Source: Marinifilum sp. D737
GTDB taxonomy: Bacteria > Bacteroidota > Bacteroidia > Bacteroidales > Marinifilaceae
Assembly: GCF_026672275.1 (NCBI RefSeq)
Contig: NZ_JANQCD010000002.1
Location: 124,001-188,000 of the forward strand
Reading direction: 5' to 3'
DNA: 64,000 nucleotides
In this document: in pieces, positions 26,455 through 36,013 of the stretch
How positions within the stretch are numbered: position 1 is the stretch's first letter
How the letters are laid out: every line of letters starts with the position of its first letter
Notes under the pieces: model-generated
What the model was told of the DNA's origin: nothing
The model's database searches: none
Seen by the model: only the letters and a program-made list of their open reading frames with translations
Made by a program: the position numbers and the translations under genes

Positions 26455-26601
26455 TTATTCTGATTGTTCTGTGTAGTTGTCCAGACCTTGAAAGAATCCT
26501 GTTTTCACTTCTTTCCATTTTATCGCTATCCCTATTAAAAGGATAATTACAAAACTGATCAACATTTTTTCGTTCTTATTCAGATCTTTCCACTTTCTCA
26601 T
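26455..26601 (-). CDS. 48-residue single-pass membrane peptide
   Basis: A short frame starting 12 bases after the acyl-CoA synthetase stop. A basic N-terminus (M-R-K-W-K-D-L-N-K) is followed by one hydrophobic segment (about 13-27, L-I-S-F-V-I-I-L-L-I-G-I-A-I) and a polar tail ending E-Q-S-E. Composition and position-inside charge fit a real small membrane protein. No family recognised. An 8-base hairpin (26421-26446) follows it, without a good T-run. Confidence 0.5.
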   Translation of the reverse strand: MRKWKDLNKNEKMLISFVIILLIGIAIKWKEVKTGFFQGLDNYTEQSE

Positions 26602-26613
26602 CACAAATCGTTT

Positions 26614-28674
26614 TTATTCTTTTTCTATTCTGATACGAGCATCAACAGCCGTAACCGCATCTTTGTTACCCAATAGTGGATTCAAGTCCATTTCGAAGAT
26701 TTCGGGAGCAACTTTCATTAATGCTGCTACACGAGTTACCGCTTCAGCAAAACGATCTTCATTCACAGGTTCCTGACCTCTTACACCTTTAATGATTCCA
26801 TATGAATTTAATCCTTGAATCATTTCGTGTGCTTCCTCTGTTGAAATTGGAGCAAGAGATGCTTTTACATCTTTTAATACCTCGATAAAGATCCCTCCTA
26901 AACCACACAATACCATGTGACCGAATTTCTCTTCACGTTTCGCACCAATGAATACCTCAGTACCGCTAAGCATTTGAGCCAACATTACAGCATATGTATC
27001 TTTAATCTGCATCATTCTCTTGAATTCAGAACGAACAGTTTCTTCATCTTTCACATTCAAGGTTACACCACCCACATCTGATTTGTGAACTGGCCCAACA
27101 ACTTTCATCACCAATGGGAAGCCTATTTTCTTAGCCAAAGCAACGATTTCATCTTCAGTATCAGCAACACCTTCTTGTGCACGTGCAATTCCTGCAGCGT
27201 CTAACAAGTTGTGAATTTGCTCAGGACTTAAATATCCGTTATCAGCCTCGTCAACAATCTTACGAATTCCTGCTACATCAACATCTGGCAGAGCAATCTC
27301 TTCAGGCTGTGGTTTTGGTGTATTGTATACTTTCGCCAATGCGTTACCAAATACAACCTCATCAGGGAAGTTGATTCTACCCTTAGCCAGGAAGTGTTCA
27401 ATCTCGTCCTTCACATTAATTACCGATGGAAGAATTGGATAGATTGGCTTCTTGCACTCTTTCATTTTCTCGTGAAGAAGATCGTATACATCATATACTG
27501 GGAATAATCCAGGACTACCGAAAATTACAGCCATTGCATCGATGTTATCAAAATCATTTTCACAAGCATCAATAATATCACCCAATTGCTGAGCAGTACC
27601 TGTTGCCAGGAAATCGATTGGATTTGCCACAGAAGAACCTGGATATAGTTTCTCTAACAATGCATCTGCTTTGGGACCATCAATATGAGGAACATCTAAA
27701 CCATTGTTTGAAAGAGAGTCTGTCAACATTACTGCAGGACCACCTGCGTGAGTGATTACAGCAACATTCTTGCCTTGCAATTCAGGATGCATGAAAATTG
27801 ACGCAACAGTTGCCAATTCTTCACGACCGCTACAACGAACGATACCAGCTTTCTTGAACAATGCATCAACAGCAACATCAGAGCTAGCCAAAGCACCTGT
27901 GTGCGATGAAGCAGCACGGCTACCAGCTTCTGAACTACCTGATTTAATCGCAGCAATCTTACATCCTTTGCGAATTAAAGATGAAGCGTGCTTCAATAGC
28001 ATTTCAGGCTTATCAATATTTTCAATGTATAAAAGCTTTACCTTCGAACTTGTTTCCGGATCGAAGCTTTCATCCATGTATTTTAATATTTCTTCAACAC
28101 CCATTTGTGCCGAGTTACCTACAGAGTAAACACTGGAGAATGACAATCCCTTAGGAACACCAGACTCCATAATGAATACAGCAGTAGCACCAGAACCTGA
28201 AATGAAATCACATCCTTTAGGATCTAAAGAAGGAATTGGAGTGGTGAAAACACCATTGTAGTTTGAGTTTAATACACCAACACAGTTAGGGCCAATTAAT
28301 GAACCTCCAACAGAATTTACTGTATCAACAATCTCTTGTTCCAGCTTAGCACCTTCTTCATTCTCCTCGCTAAATCCAGCCGATAGAATAATAAATGCAC
28401 GAGTATTTCTCTCTTCTGCTAAGAATTTAATTGTAGAAGGACAAAATTTAGCTGCAATAGCCAAAATCGCAAGATCTACATTAGGCAGATCCTTTGGATC
28501 TTTAAATGATTTAACACCTTGTACTTCATCCAATTTTGGATTAGCTACATACAAATCGCCTTTAAAATCTCCATCGATAAGATTTTTCAAAACCTTTCCA
28601 CCAGGTTTTTGTACATCATCGGAACCACCAACTACAACTATACTTTGGGGGTTAAGTAACTGTTCGTTTATCAT
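26614..28674 (-). CDS. Acyl-CoA synthetase (ADP-forming), fused alpha-beta
   Basis: Converts acyl-CoA + ADP + phosphate to acid + CoA + ATP, conserving the thioester energy made by 2-oxoacid oxidoreductases. It has 686 residues. CoA-binding domain about 1-130 (V-V-V-G-G-S near 12, L-I-G-P-N-C-V-G-V near 126), CoA-ligase domain to about 450 with the predicted phospho-His in S-H-T-G-A (His about 258), then an ATP-grasp domain (about 465-686, G-F-P-L-V-M-K-V-V-G-P). The fused order matches bacterial/archaeal ACD enzymes. It lies close to the VOR-type operon, giving a substrate-level phosphorylation route for amino-acid carbon. Confidence 0.92.
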   Translation of the reverse strand: MINEQLLNPQSIVVVGGSDDVQKPGGKVLKNLIDGDFKGDLYVANPKLDEVQGVKSFKDPKDLPNVDLAILAIAAKFCPSTIKFLAEERNTRAFIILSAGFSEENEEGAKLEQEIVDTVNSVGGSLIGPNCVGVLNSNYNGVFTTPIPSLDPKGCDFISGSGATAVFIMESGVPKGLSFSSVYSVGNSAQMGVEEILKYMDESFDPETSSKVKLLYIENIDKPEMLLKHASSLIRKGCKIAAIKSGSSEAGSRAASSHTGALASSDVAVDALFKKAGIVRCSGREELATVASIFMHPELQGKNVAVITHAGGPAVMLTDSLSNNGLDVPHIDGPKADALLEKLYPGSSVANPIDFLATGTAQQLGDIIDACENDFDNIDAMAVIFGSPGLFPVYDVYDLLHEKMKECKKPIYPILPSVINVKDEIEHFLAKGRINFPDEVVFGNALAKVYNTPKPQPEEIALPDVDVAGIRKIVDEADNGYLSPEQIHNLLDAAGIARAQEGVADTEDEIVALAKKIGFPLVMKVVGPVHKSDVGGVTLNVKDEETVRSEFKRMMQIKDTYAVMLAQMLSGTEVFIGAKREEKFGHMVLCGLGGIFIEVLKDVKASLAPISTEEAHEMIQGLNSYGIIKGVRGQEPVNEDRFAEAVTRVAALMKVAPEIFEMDLNPLLGNKDAVTAVDARIRIEKE

Positions 28675-28706
28675 GTTTTGTTGTTAATAGTTTTTCAACT
28701 TTCCGA

Positions 28707-28714
28707 CAAATATA
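28707..28714 (-). promoter_or_regulatory. -7 element for the acyl-CoA synthetase
   Basis: TATATTTG on the minus strand, 33 bases upstream of the ATG. No TTTG at 18-19 bases upstream, so it is a partial promoter match. Confidence 0.45.
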
Positions 28715-28911
28715 GTAATAATCTGCTCCTATTAAGCTGATTTATCAAACAATCCGTAAGTAAAATTTAGATTTTCGCTTATCAATATTGTTATTTAGAA
28801 GCATTACTATCTCATTCCTACTCAAACGTTTTCGAAAAGTACAATATTAAGATTTAAGAGTGTTTTATTCCAAAATGTATCCAATGGTACAAAAAGCTAG
28901 AATTTTATAAT

Positions 28912-28919
28912 TATTTTTG
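28912..28919 (+). promoter_or_regulatory. -7 element for hydE
   Basis: TATTTTTG matches TAnnTTTG. It overlaps an in-frame TTG (28917) that could be mistaken for a start. Transcription from here would begin at about 28923, so the ATG at 28947 is the likely start. No -33 match was seen. Confidence 0.5.
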
Positions 28920-28946
28920 TCGGAGAAACAACAGATACAAAATCAG

Positions 28947-30038
28947 ATGTCAAAAAGTATTCAACAGGTCCTGGAGCAAGACTCATTAACAAAAGAAAAT
29001 ATAATCCAATTGTTAAAATCAGCCGGAGAAGATGAGAAGGCATTATTTGCCAAATCATCTGAAATTAAGCTTAATTACATTGGAAAAAATGTTCATTTCA
29101 GAGGTTTGGTTGAATTCTCGAACATATGTAAAAAGGATTGTTTGTACTGTGGAATTAGAGCAGGCAACAAAAATGTTGACCGATATGACATTGCTGACCA
29201 AGAGATACTAAAGGCAGCTAAATTTGCTTACGATAACAACTACGGATCGGTAGTTCTGCAGTCTGGGGAAAGATCGGACAAAGAATTTGTTGACAGAATT
29301 GAGAATCTGCTAAAAGAAATAAAAATACTTAGCAACAACGAACTTGGGATAACCATTTCCCTGGGTGAACAAACGAAAGAAACTTACCAGCGTTGGTTCA
29401 ATGCAGGAGCTCACAGATACTTACTAAGAATTGAATCGAGTAATCGTGAATTGTATGAAAAAATTCATCCCAAGAATGACAATCATGCTCATGCAACAAG
29501 ATTAAAATGCTTGAAAGATTTACAGGATATCGGATATCAAACGGGAACAGGTGTAATGATTGGTATTCCATTTCAGACGTATGAAGACTTGGCCAACGAT
29601 TTGCTATTCATGAAAGAGTTTGACATTGACATGGTAGGAATGGGACCATTTATTGAGCATGATGAAACTCCATTATATGAATACCGCGATCAATTGATGA
29701 GTTTAAATGACAGATTCAGATTAACTCTTAAAATGATTGCCGTTTTACGCATTTTAATGAAAGACATTAACATTGCATCAGCTACAGCCCTGCAAGCTAT
29801 CGATCCTCTGGGACGAGAAAAGGCCTTAAGAATTGGCGCCAACATCATCATGCCAAATATTACTCCAACCAACGAAAGAGCTAACTATTTGCTTTATCAG
29901 AACAAACCTTGTATTGATGAAGGTGCTGATGATTGTACAAACTGCATGGAAGCCAGAATTAACATGGCCGATGGAGTGATTGGTTATGGAGAATGGGGAG
30001 ATTCGAGACACTATGCAAACAGAAGGAAAAATTCTTAA
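28947..30038 (+). CDS. hydE: [FeFe]-hydrogenase maturase HydE (radical SAM)
   Basis: Radical SAM enzyme in assembly of the H-cluster diiron subsite. It has 363 residues from the chosen ATG. The cluster motif C-K-K-D-C-L-Y-C (Cys about 61, 65, 68) is followed by the HydE/BioB-like barrel with S-L-G-E-Q near 142, R-I-E-S-S-N near 165, and the conserved G-M-G-P-F-I-E-H motif near 234. A C-terminal C-x7-C-x2-C (about residues 321-332) may bind an accessory cluster. It stands alone, divergent from the acyl-CoA synthetase. Partner hydG is 5 kb away and hydF is not in the window. Confidence 0.92.
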   Translation: MSKSIQQVLEQDSLTKENIIQLLKSAGEDEKALFAKSSEIKLNYIGKNVHFRGLVEFSNICKKDCLYCGIRAGNKNVDRYDIADQEILKAAKFAYDNNYGSVVLQSGERSDKEFVDRIENLLKEIKILSNNELGITISLGEQTKETYQRWFNAGAHRYLLRIESSNRELYEKIHPKNDNHAHATRLKCLKDLQDIGYQTGTGVMIGIPFQTYEDLANDLLFMKEFDIDMVGMGPFIEHDETPLYEYRDQLMSLNDRFRLTLKMIAVLRILMKDINIASATALQAIDPLGREKALRIGANIIMPNITPTNERANYLLYQNKPCIDEGADDCTNCMEARINMADGVIGYGEWGDSRHYANRRKNS

Positions 30039-30317
30039 TCAAGAAAGCACAATTCAATAAATTCAATTTGTCTTTACTAAGTGGCATTAACTTTCGAACC
30101 ATGACTCTAAAAATTACCAGGACAATTTTCATGCGACAATGAGTGAAATCATTATTTTCAGATTCACATGGCAAAATATTAGCTAAGTCTGAAATAAAAT
30201 ATTAACAGGTAAATAACAAAAAACTACCCCATTCGTCCATACAAACACTTTCAATTCCTTTAAAAAAATTGTACCTTAAAATGCATTAGCAAATTTAGTT
30301 ACATTTAAAGGAGTATT
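30039..30317. other. Spacer between hydE and the sensor kinase
   Basis: About 280 AT-rich bases. I see no gene, no convincing terminator for hydE and no consensus promoter. A Shine-Dalgarno-like AAAGGAG (30307-30313) precedes the kinase ATG by four bases. Confidence 0.4.
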
Positions 30318-33300
30318 ATGAGATATTTTGTGGTGTTTTGTATGGTTCTTTGTTTGATTTTACTCCCCAATCATCATTCCAAAGCGCAACAGTATAGCTT
30401 CCAAAACTATTCCCTCGAGGAGGGTTTACCTCAATCGGAAGTTTTTAGTTTAATTCAGGACAAAAAAGGAAATTTATGGCTCGGAACCAATGGTGGTGGT
30501 ATTTCTCGCTTCAATGGCAAAGAGTTCATTTCTTACGATCGTCGACATGGTTTGGCCGATAATAACATCAGGGCCCTACATCAGGATTCCAAAGAAAACT
30601 TATGGATTGGAACAAGTGTAGGTATCAGCAGTTTTAACGGCGTATCGTTTAAAAACTATGGAATTGATGATAATGTTCCAAATGCCGTTTACTTTACTGT
30701 TTTCGAAGATAAAAAAGGACGAATATGGGCCTTGGGAAACGATTTGAATGATAGACAAATCATATACAGGGAAAAAGGCCAGTTTAAGGACTTTATTAAA
30801 AAGCACGAAAATGTTTTAAACAGAACTCAAGTGAGAACCATTTTAATGGATAATGAAGGAACAATTTACATCATTACCATAGATGGCTTATTTGAATTTA
30901 AAGATGAAACCCTCTCCAGATCACCACTTAACGATCTTCCTGAATTTACAGGACAAGTTGTAGTTCCAGCTTTAATGGATGAGAAGAATCAATTGTGGTT
31001 TTCGAATTTCATTCCGAATTACGGATTTGTTTTCTACAAAATGGTAAATGGAAAACCACAAAAAATTGATCTGCCAAGCAATATTAGACCTCAAAATATC
31101 GGCTCAGTAACACTCGACTCGAATGAGCGATTGTGGATTAGTGTTTTTGGAACCGGAGTTTTGGTCATTAATGAAAAGCATAGCAAAATAATAGATGCCA
31201 GTAGAGGTTTGATTAATCCATTTATTAACAACATTGTTGAGGATAGGGAAGGAAATATATGGATGACCACAAGTGGGAATGGTTTGATCAAGTATGGCAA
31301 TAACAAATTCCAATCCATCGATTTTACCAATGATGTAGGAGGCAATATTGTTCGAGCAATTATGCAGGATTCTAAAAACAATTATTGGTTTAGCATATCA
31401 GGAAAAGGAATCGTTCAGTACAAACGAAACGAACGAAAATCCTATACTCCCACTGACCATCCCGGTCTTTTAAACATTCGTGATTTTCACGAGCTGCCAA
31501 ATGGAAATATTTTAATGGCTGGCTTCAATGGTTTAATCGAATTTAATGGCTCAAGATTTCGAGAGGTATCGCAACGTTATGGATTGCCAGTTGGAACAGG
31601 TATTATTGATATTCTCGAAAAAAATGGAGAAATGTGGTTTACTACTCAAGGTTTTGGAGTGATACATTACAATAAAGCTGGCAATAGAACTCAAATTACA
31701 ACAGAAAGTCATGGTTTAAAAACCGATCAAATCACCAATGTTTTCGTAGATTCAAAAAATCGTGCCTGGTTCTCTCACTTCCAGGGATTAAGCATGTTCG
31801 ATAAGGATACCGTAATCAACTTTGATGAAACCAATGGTTTAAATTACAAATGGGTAATGCAGGTAACCGAAGATACAAATGGTAACATTTGGGCGGCTAC
31901 TTTTAGTGGTGGAATTAACAAATGGAATGGAAACAAATGGAGCTATATCACCACAGAGGACGGTTTGAGTTCGGACATTGCATACTCTATTCTTACCGAT
32001 AGAAACGGAACCATTTGGGTTGGAGCGCAAAATGGTGTAGACAGAATAAACTACAATGATAGCAGTGCTGTTGAAAGCATCAGGCATTATAACAAATTTG
32101 ATGGCTTTGTTGGAGTAGAAAACAACGGTTCATGTAATTATATCGACAAAAAGGGAAACCTATGGTTTGGAACCATTAATGGCGCCATGATGTTTAGCCC
32201 AACCAAAGATGTTGTTAACCCAAACCCTCCAATTATTCAATTAACTGATATTAAATTATTCTTCCGAAAAGTAAATTGGAGAGATGAAAAGTACAGCAAA
32301 TGCATGTGTGGTGTTAATCCTTGGTTTCCCTTACCACAGGATCTCAACCTAACACATGATATGCATCATCTTACCTTTAAATTTGAGGCATTGAGTTATA
32401 AAGCCCCCGAGAAAGTAAAATACAAATGGAAATTGGAAGGCCTGGATCAGGAATGGTCGCCAGTAAGTGATAAGAGTGAAGCTATCTACTCCAGAATTCC
32501 GCCCGGAGAATACACTTTTAAAATAATGGCTTCGAATAGTGATGGCAAATGGACTTCATCTCCTTATGAATATCATTTTAAGATTAGGCCTCCATGGTAT
32601 CAGACCTGGTGGGCAATTGCTCTTGAAATTTTAGTTTTAGCTCTTGTAGTTTACTTGATTATGATGGCTCGAATTCGAAACATTCAACAAAAAAGAATCG
32701 AGCTAGAAAAATTAGTTACTGAAAAAACAAAAGAAGTTCGTGAGCAAAAATTTGAAATTGAATCTCAAAACAAAATTCTGGCCAAGCAAAAAGATGAAAT
32801 TAGCGAACAAGCACACAACCTTCAGAAATCCTATATCAACCTGATTCACTTGAATGATATTGGTAAAGTGATAACAGCTAATTTATCTGTTGAAAGTATC
32901 ATTGATACAGTATACGAATCGGTAAATGAATTAATGGATGCGGCCATTTTTGGAATCGGAATCTATCAGAAAGAGAGCAATAACTTGGTATTTCCTAGAA
33001 TTAAAGAAGATGGAACAAATCTGGACTCGGTTGAATTTGCTATGGAAGATGATACCAGGTTGGCAATTTACTGCTATAAAGAACAAAAAGATGTATTCAT
33101 TAAAGATTTACAGAAAGAGTATCGTAAATACATCACCAAAATTATTCCTATTGAGAAATCCGGAACTCCAAAATCTGTAATCTACCTTCCGCTTAAGGTG
33201 AAAAATAAAACAATTGGGGTAATTACAGTACAAAGTTTCAAGACCAATGCTTACCAAAACTATCATTTGTCTTTATTACAAAACATTGCAGTATATGCAA

Positions 33301-34115
33301 GTATAGCAGTGGAAAATGCACAATCGTATCGAAAGATTGAAGCTCAAAGTAAAACATTACAAAAGGCCAACAAGGATATTAGAAGGAAAAAAGAAGAAAT
33401 ACAAATTAAGAATGCAGAACTAACAGAATTAAATCATGAAAAGAATCATCTCATTGGGATTATTGCTCATGATTTAAAAAATCCACTAACATCAACCATA
33501 TCCATTACAGAATATTTAAAAGACAAACTATCTGCTGATAATAATTCTGAGGATTTAGAAAATGTTTCATTCATGTTAAAAGCCCTTCAAAGAATGAATC
33601 AAATGATTTCTAAAATTCTGGATATAGGTGTAATTGAATCGAAGTCTATCAATATGCAACTCGAAAAAACGAACTTAAAGAAGTTGATCGAAATGGTGAA
33701 TTTGAATTTTAAAGATCACTTGCTACAAAAACAATTAAATTTGCAGCTTGATGTGAATGACACCTATGCAATGGTAGACCCTAATTACATGACACAAGTT
33801 TATGAGAATTTGGTTTCCAATGCCATTAAGTTTTCTCCAAACAACAAAAATATTCATATTAAAATCTGGGAAGAAGGCGATAAAATCAGATCCTTGGTTA
33901 GCGATGAAGGACCAGGTATTTCGGCCGAAGATCAAGGGAAACTATTTGGTAAATTTCAAGTACTAAGCTCAAAACCAACTGGTGGCGAAAAATCTACCGG
34001 GCTAGGATTATCCATCGTTAAGAAATATGTAGAAGCAATGAGAGGTAAAGTTTGGTGCGAAAGCGAACCTGGAAAAGGAGCCAACTTCTATATTGATTTA
34101 GAAAAAGCCATCTAA
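30318..34115 (+). CDS. Two-component sensor kinase with periplasmic beta-propeller
   Basis: 1265 residues. Signal peptide (1-24), then about 650 residues of Reg_prop repeats, many with the N-x-W-x-G-T/A motif (for example L-W-L-G-T-N-G near 54), forming the double propeller sensor of Bacteroidota hybrid regulators. A Y_Y_Y domain (about 700-760) and one membrane helix (about 768-788) follow. Then come a coiled coil, a GAF-like domain (about 850-1010), a second coiled coil, HisKA with phospho-His at about 1051 in A-H-D-L-K-N-P-L, and HATPase (D-E-G-P-G-I, T-G-L-G-L-S-I-V). Unlike hybrid SusR-type proteins it has no receiver or AraC domain, so its output partner is elsewhere. It sits between hydE and hydG. 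Confidence 0.92.
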   Translation: MRYFVVFCMVLCLILLPNHHSKAQQYSFQNYSLEEGLPQSEVFSLIQDKKGNLWLGTNGGGISRFNGKEFISYDRRHGLADNNIRALHQDSKENLWIGTSVGISSFNGVSFKNYGIDDNVPNAVYFTVFEDKKGRIWALGNDLNDRQIIYREKGQFKDFIKKHENVLNRTQVRTILMDNEGTIYIITIDGLFEFKDETLSRSPLNDLPEFTGQVVVPALMDEKNQLWFSNFIPNYGFVFYKMVNGKPQKIDLPSNIRPQNIGSVTLDSNERLWISVFGTGVLVINEKHSKIIDASRGLINPFINNIVEDREGNIWMTTSGNGLIKYGNNKFQSIDFTNDVGGNIVRAIMQDSKNNYWFSISGKGIVQYKRNERKSYTPTDHPGLLNIRDFHELPNGNILMAGFNGLIEFNGSRFREVSQRYGLPVGTGIIDILEKNGEMWFTTQGFGVIHYNKAGNRTQITTESHGLKTDQITNVFVDSKNRAWFSHFQGLSMFDKDTVINFDETNGLNYKWVMQVTEDTNGNIWAATFSGGINKWNGNKWSYITTEDGLSSDIAYSILTDRNGTIWVGAQNGVDRINYNDSSAVESIRHYNKFDGFVGVENNGSCNYIDKKGNLWFGTINGAMMFSPTKDVVNPNPPIIQLTDIKLFFRKVNWRDEKYSKCMCGVNPWFPLPQDLNLTHDMHHLTFKFEALSYKAPEKVKYKWKLEGLDQEWSPVSDKSEAIYSRIPPGEYTFKIMASNSDGKWTSSPYEYHFKIRPPWYQTWWAIALEILVLALVVYLIMMARIRNIQQKRIELEKLVTEKTKEVREQKFEIESQNKILAKQKDEISEQAHNLQKSYINLIHLNDIGKVITANLSVESIIDTVYESVNELMDAAIFGIGIYQKESNNLVFPRIKEDGTNLDSVEFAMEDDTRLAIYCYKEQKDVFIKDLQKEYRKYITKIIPIEKSGTPKSVIYLPLKVKNKTIGVITVQSFKTNAYQNYHLSLLQNIAVYASIAVENAQSYRKIEAQSKTLQKANKDIRRKKEEIQIKNAELTELNHEKNHLIGIIAHDLKNPLTSTISITEYLKDKLSADNNSEDLENVSFMLKALQRMNQMISKILDIGVIESKSINMQLEKTNLKKLIEMVNLNFKDHLLQKQLNLQLDVNDTYAMVDPNYMTQVYENLVSNAIKFSPNNKNIHIKIWEEGDKIRSLVSDEGPGISAEDQGKLFGKFQVLSSKPTGGEKSTGLGLSIVKKYVEAMRGKVWCESEPGKGANFYIDLEKAI

Positions 34116-34151
34116 AAGAAAATGTCCGACAATAGTCGGACATTTTCTTTT
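34114..34151. terminator. Bidirectional terminator between kinase and TM1266-like gene
   Basis: A perfect 17-base stem (AAAAGAAAATGTCCGAC) with a four-base loop is flanked by A and T tracts on both strands, between convergent genes. Confidence 0.92.
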
Positions 34152-34154
34152 AGA

Positions 34155-34418
34155 TTAAGGTTGAAAAAACATATGCTGAATCTCAACACCTTCGATTGCA
34201 TATATTTCTTTTTCGAACCGATCCATATCTTCTTCTGAACCAATAACCTGAATTAACATCAGGCCAAAAGGGTGACTTTCTGAATGCTCAACCTCATAAA
34301 TACCTAACCTGGTTTTTATGGAATTAACGTATCGAGCCAGAATTTCTTGAACACAGCCATTTTCTTTATCCTTATCGCGGATAAGAATCCCAAAAATTCG
34401 AATTGTTGATCTTATCAT
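34155..34418 (-). CDS. TM1266-family iron-only hydrogenase system regulator
   Basis: A small ACT-like protein of 87 residues in the family annotated as putative regulator of the iron-only hydrogenase system. The order is I-R-S-T-I-R-I-F-G-I-L-I (2-13), then a central V-N-S-I-K-T-R-L-G-I-Y (about 31-41) and a C-terminal I-E-G-V-E-I-Q-H-M-F-F. The frame opens 11 codons earlier, but the family begins at this methionine. It is about 90 bases downstream of hydG on the same strand, probably cotranscribed. DNA-binding has not been shown for the family to my knowledge, so its action is unknown. Confidence 0.85.
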   Translation of the reverse strand: MIRSTIRIFGILIRDKDKENGCVQEILARYVNSIKTRLGIYEVEHSESHPFGLMLIQVIGSEEDMDRFEKEIYAIEGVEIQHMFFQP

Positions 34419-34505
34419 CCTTACTGAATTTTGAATTAGATAATAGGGCATTAATAAGTTACAAAAAAATGCACTATTTTATAAACTCAAAATCCAATGA
34501 AATGA

Positions 34506-35939
34506 TTAGAAATAAAGGTCGCGTTCACCTTTCTTAACCAGTTCTAAACGTTCTTCAAGCTGCTCAACCTTTTGAGTATCTTTTAGTTCTTTTTTCTTTA
34601 GTTCAATTAATTTATATCCTTTTTCTTTCATTTCCGGAGTACCGTAATCTTCAAGATATTCTGCAAGAGTAAGAATTGCGTTCTGTGTACAATATCTCTT
34701 GATAAAGCCAGGTACAGAAAATTCCATAAAATGCTCCCCTGTTCTTCCTTTACGATAACAAGCTGTACAGAATGAAGGCAAGTATTGTTTATCCAAAAGC
34801 TCATCAATTACCTCTCCAAGACTTCTGGTATCACCTATCTCAAATTGTTCATGATCTAATTTCTGTTCTTCTCTAGATTCTTCGCTATACCCTCCCAACT
34901 GGATATTGGTACCTGCATCAATTTGTGAAACTCCTAATCGAATTACTTCTTCACGAATCTCTTGAGTTTCTCTAGCTGTTAGGATTAATCCTGTGTATGG
35001 TACTGCTAATCTTAGAATAGCCACCAAACGAATAAACTCTTCGTCGCTAACTTCGTATTTTGGATCGATTGTAGAGTCTGAAGCTGCCTTAATTCTGGGG
35101 AATGAGATGGTGTGTGGACCAACATTATAACACGCCTCGAAATGATTTACATGACGCACCAGGCCCATTACATCAAATTTCCAATCAAAAAGTCCAAACA
35201 AGGCACCAATTCCAACATCATCGATTAATGCTTCCTGTGCTCGGTCTAAACCTGTCAGTCGCCAATCAAAATCAGATTTTTTTCCACTGATGTGATATTT
35301 CGCGTAAGCTTCACGATTGTAAGTTTCCTGAAAAATTTGATAAGTCCCAATTCCTGCATCTTTCACTTTCTTATATCCTTCTATATCCAAAGGTGCAGCA
35401 TTAATATTCACACGACGGATTTCTCCATTACCTGATTTTACCGTATAGACCGTTTTTACGGAATCTGCAATAAAACCGGCATCATACATTGGATGTTCAC
35501 CATACACCAATATCAAACGCTTCTGGCCATTATCCTCTAAGGCTTTTACATCACTTATAATCTGATCGTGTGAAAGAGTGGTTCTTTTTTGTTTTTTATT
35601 AGATGCCCTAAACCCACAATAAGTACAATTATTGGTACACTTGTTTCCGATGTATAAAGGAGCAAAAATTACAATTCTATCACCATATACTCTCTCTTTT
35701 AATGTACGAGCTCCTTCTTTAATTTCCTCAATCAATTCAGGGTCTTCAGTTTTTAAAAGTGCAGCAGTCTCCTGTAAACTCAGTCGATTCTTATCAAGTG
35801 ATTTTTTAATAATTCGACGAACATTTTCCTTCGATGCGTCAGCTTCTTCAAGCATTTCCCAAATTTCAGATTCATCGATAAAAGGTTTCATCCTTTCATC
35901 CTTAATCCGATACTCTTGAGGTTTGTAGATCATTTTCAT
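34506..35939 (-). CDS. hydG: [FeFe]-hydrogenase maturase HydG (radical SAM)
   Basis: Tyrosine lyase that makes the CO and cyanide ligands of the H-cluster. It has 477 residues. The radical SAM motif C-T-N-N-C-T-Y-C is at about 101-108. The auxiliary-cluster motif near 400 begins F-C-T-A-C-Y-R-K-G-R-T-G and has a third Cys 22 residues on (R-Y-C-T-Q-N-A), which distinguishes HydG from its relative ThiH. First gene of a unit with the TM1266-like gene. A hairpin with CAACTCAA/TTGAGTTG arms sits just upstream of the start. Confidence 0.95.
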   Translation of the reverse strand: MKMIYKPQEYRIKDERMKPFIDESEIWEMLEEADASKENVRRIIKKSLDKNRLSLQETAALLKTEDPELIEEIKEGARTLKERVYGDRIVIFAPLYIGNKCTNNCTYCGFRASNKKQKRTTLSHDQIISDVKALEDNGQKRLILVYGEHPMYDAGFIADSVKTVYTVKSGNGEIRRVNINAAPLDIEGYKKVKDAGIGTYQIFQETYNREAYAKYHISGKKSDFDWRLTGLDRAQEALIDDVGIGALFGLFDWKFDVMGLVRHVNHFEACYNVGPHTISFPRIKAASDSTIDPKYEVSDEEFIRLVAILRLAVPYTGLILTARETQEIREEVIRLGVSQIDAGTNIQLGGYSEESREEQKLDHEQFEIGDTRSLGEVIDELLDKQYLPSFCTACYRKGRTGEHFMEFSVPGFIKRYCTQNAILTLAEYLEDYGTPEMKEKGYKLIELKKKELKDTQKVEQLEERLELVKKGERDLYF

Positions 35940-35958
35940 GTTATTCGCTGTATATCTT

Positions 35959-35988
35959 CAACTCAAGTGCTAAACAACATTTGAGTTG
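35959..35988 (-). promoter_or_regulatory. Inverted repeat in the hydG leader
   Basis: Eight-base arms CAACTCAA/TTGAGTTG separated by 14 bases, between the -7 element and the ATG. It could be an operator or an RNA hairpin. I found no second copy upstream of hydE or the hydrogenase operon. Confidence 0.4.
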
Positions 35989-36013
35989 TATAGTATTTTG
36001 TTAGTTTTCAGCA

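Noticed and set aside
28917-28946. TTG start for hydE ten codons upstream of the ATG
   Set aside because: The TTG is part of a -7 promoter element (TATTTTTG), so it would not be transcribed. The ATG at 28947 fits family length.
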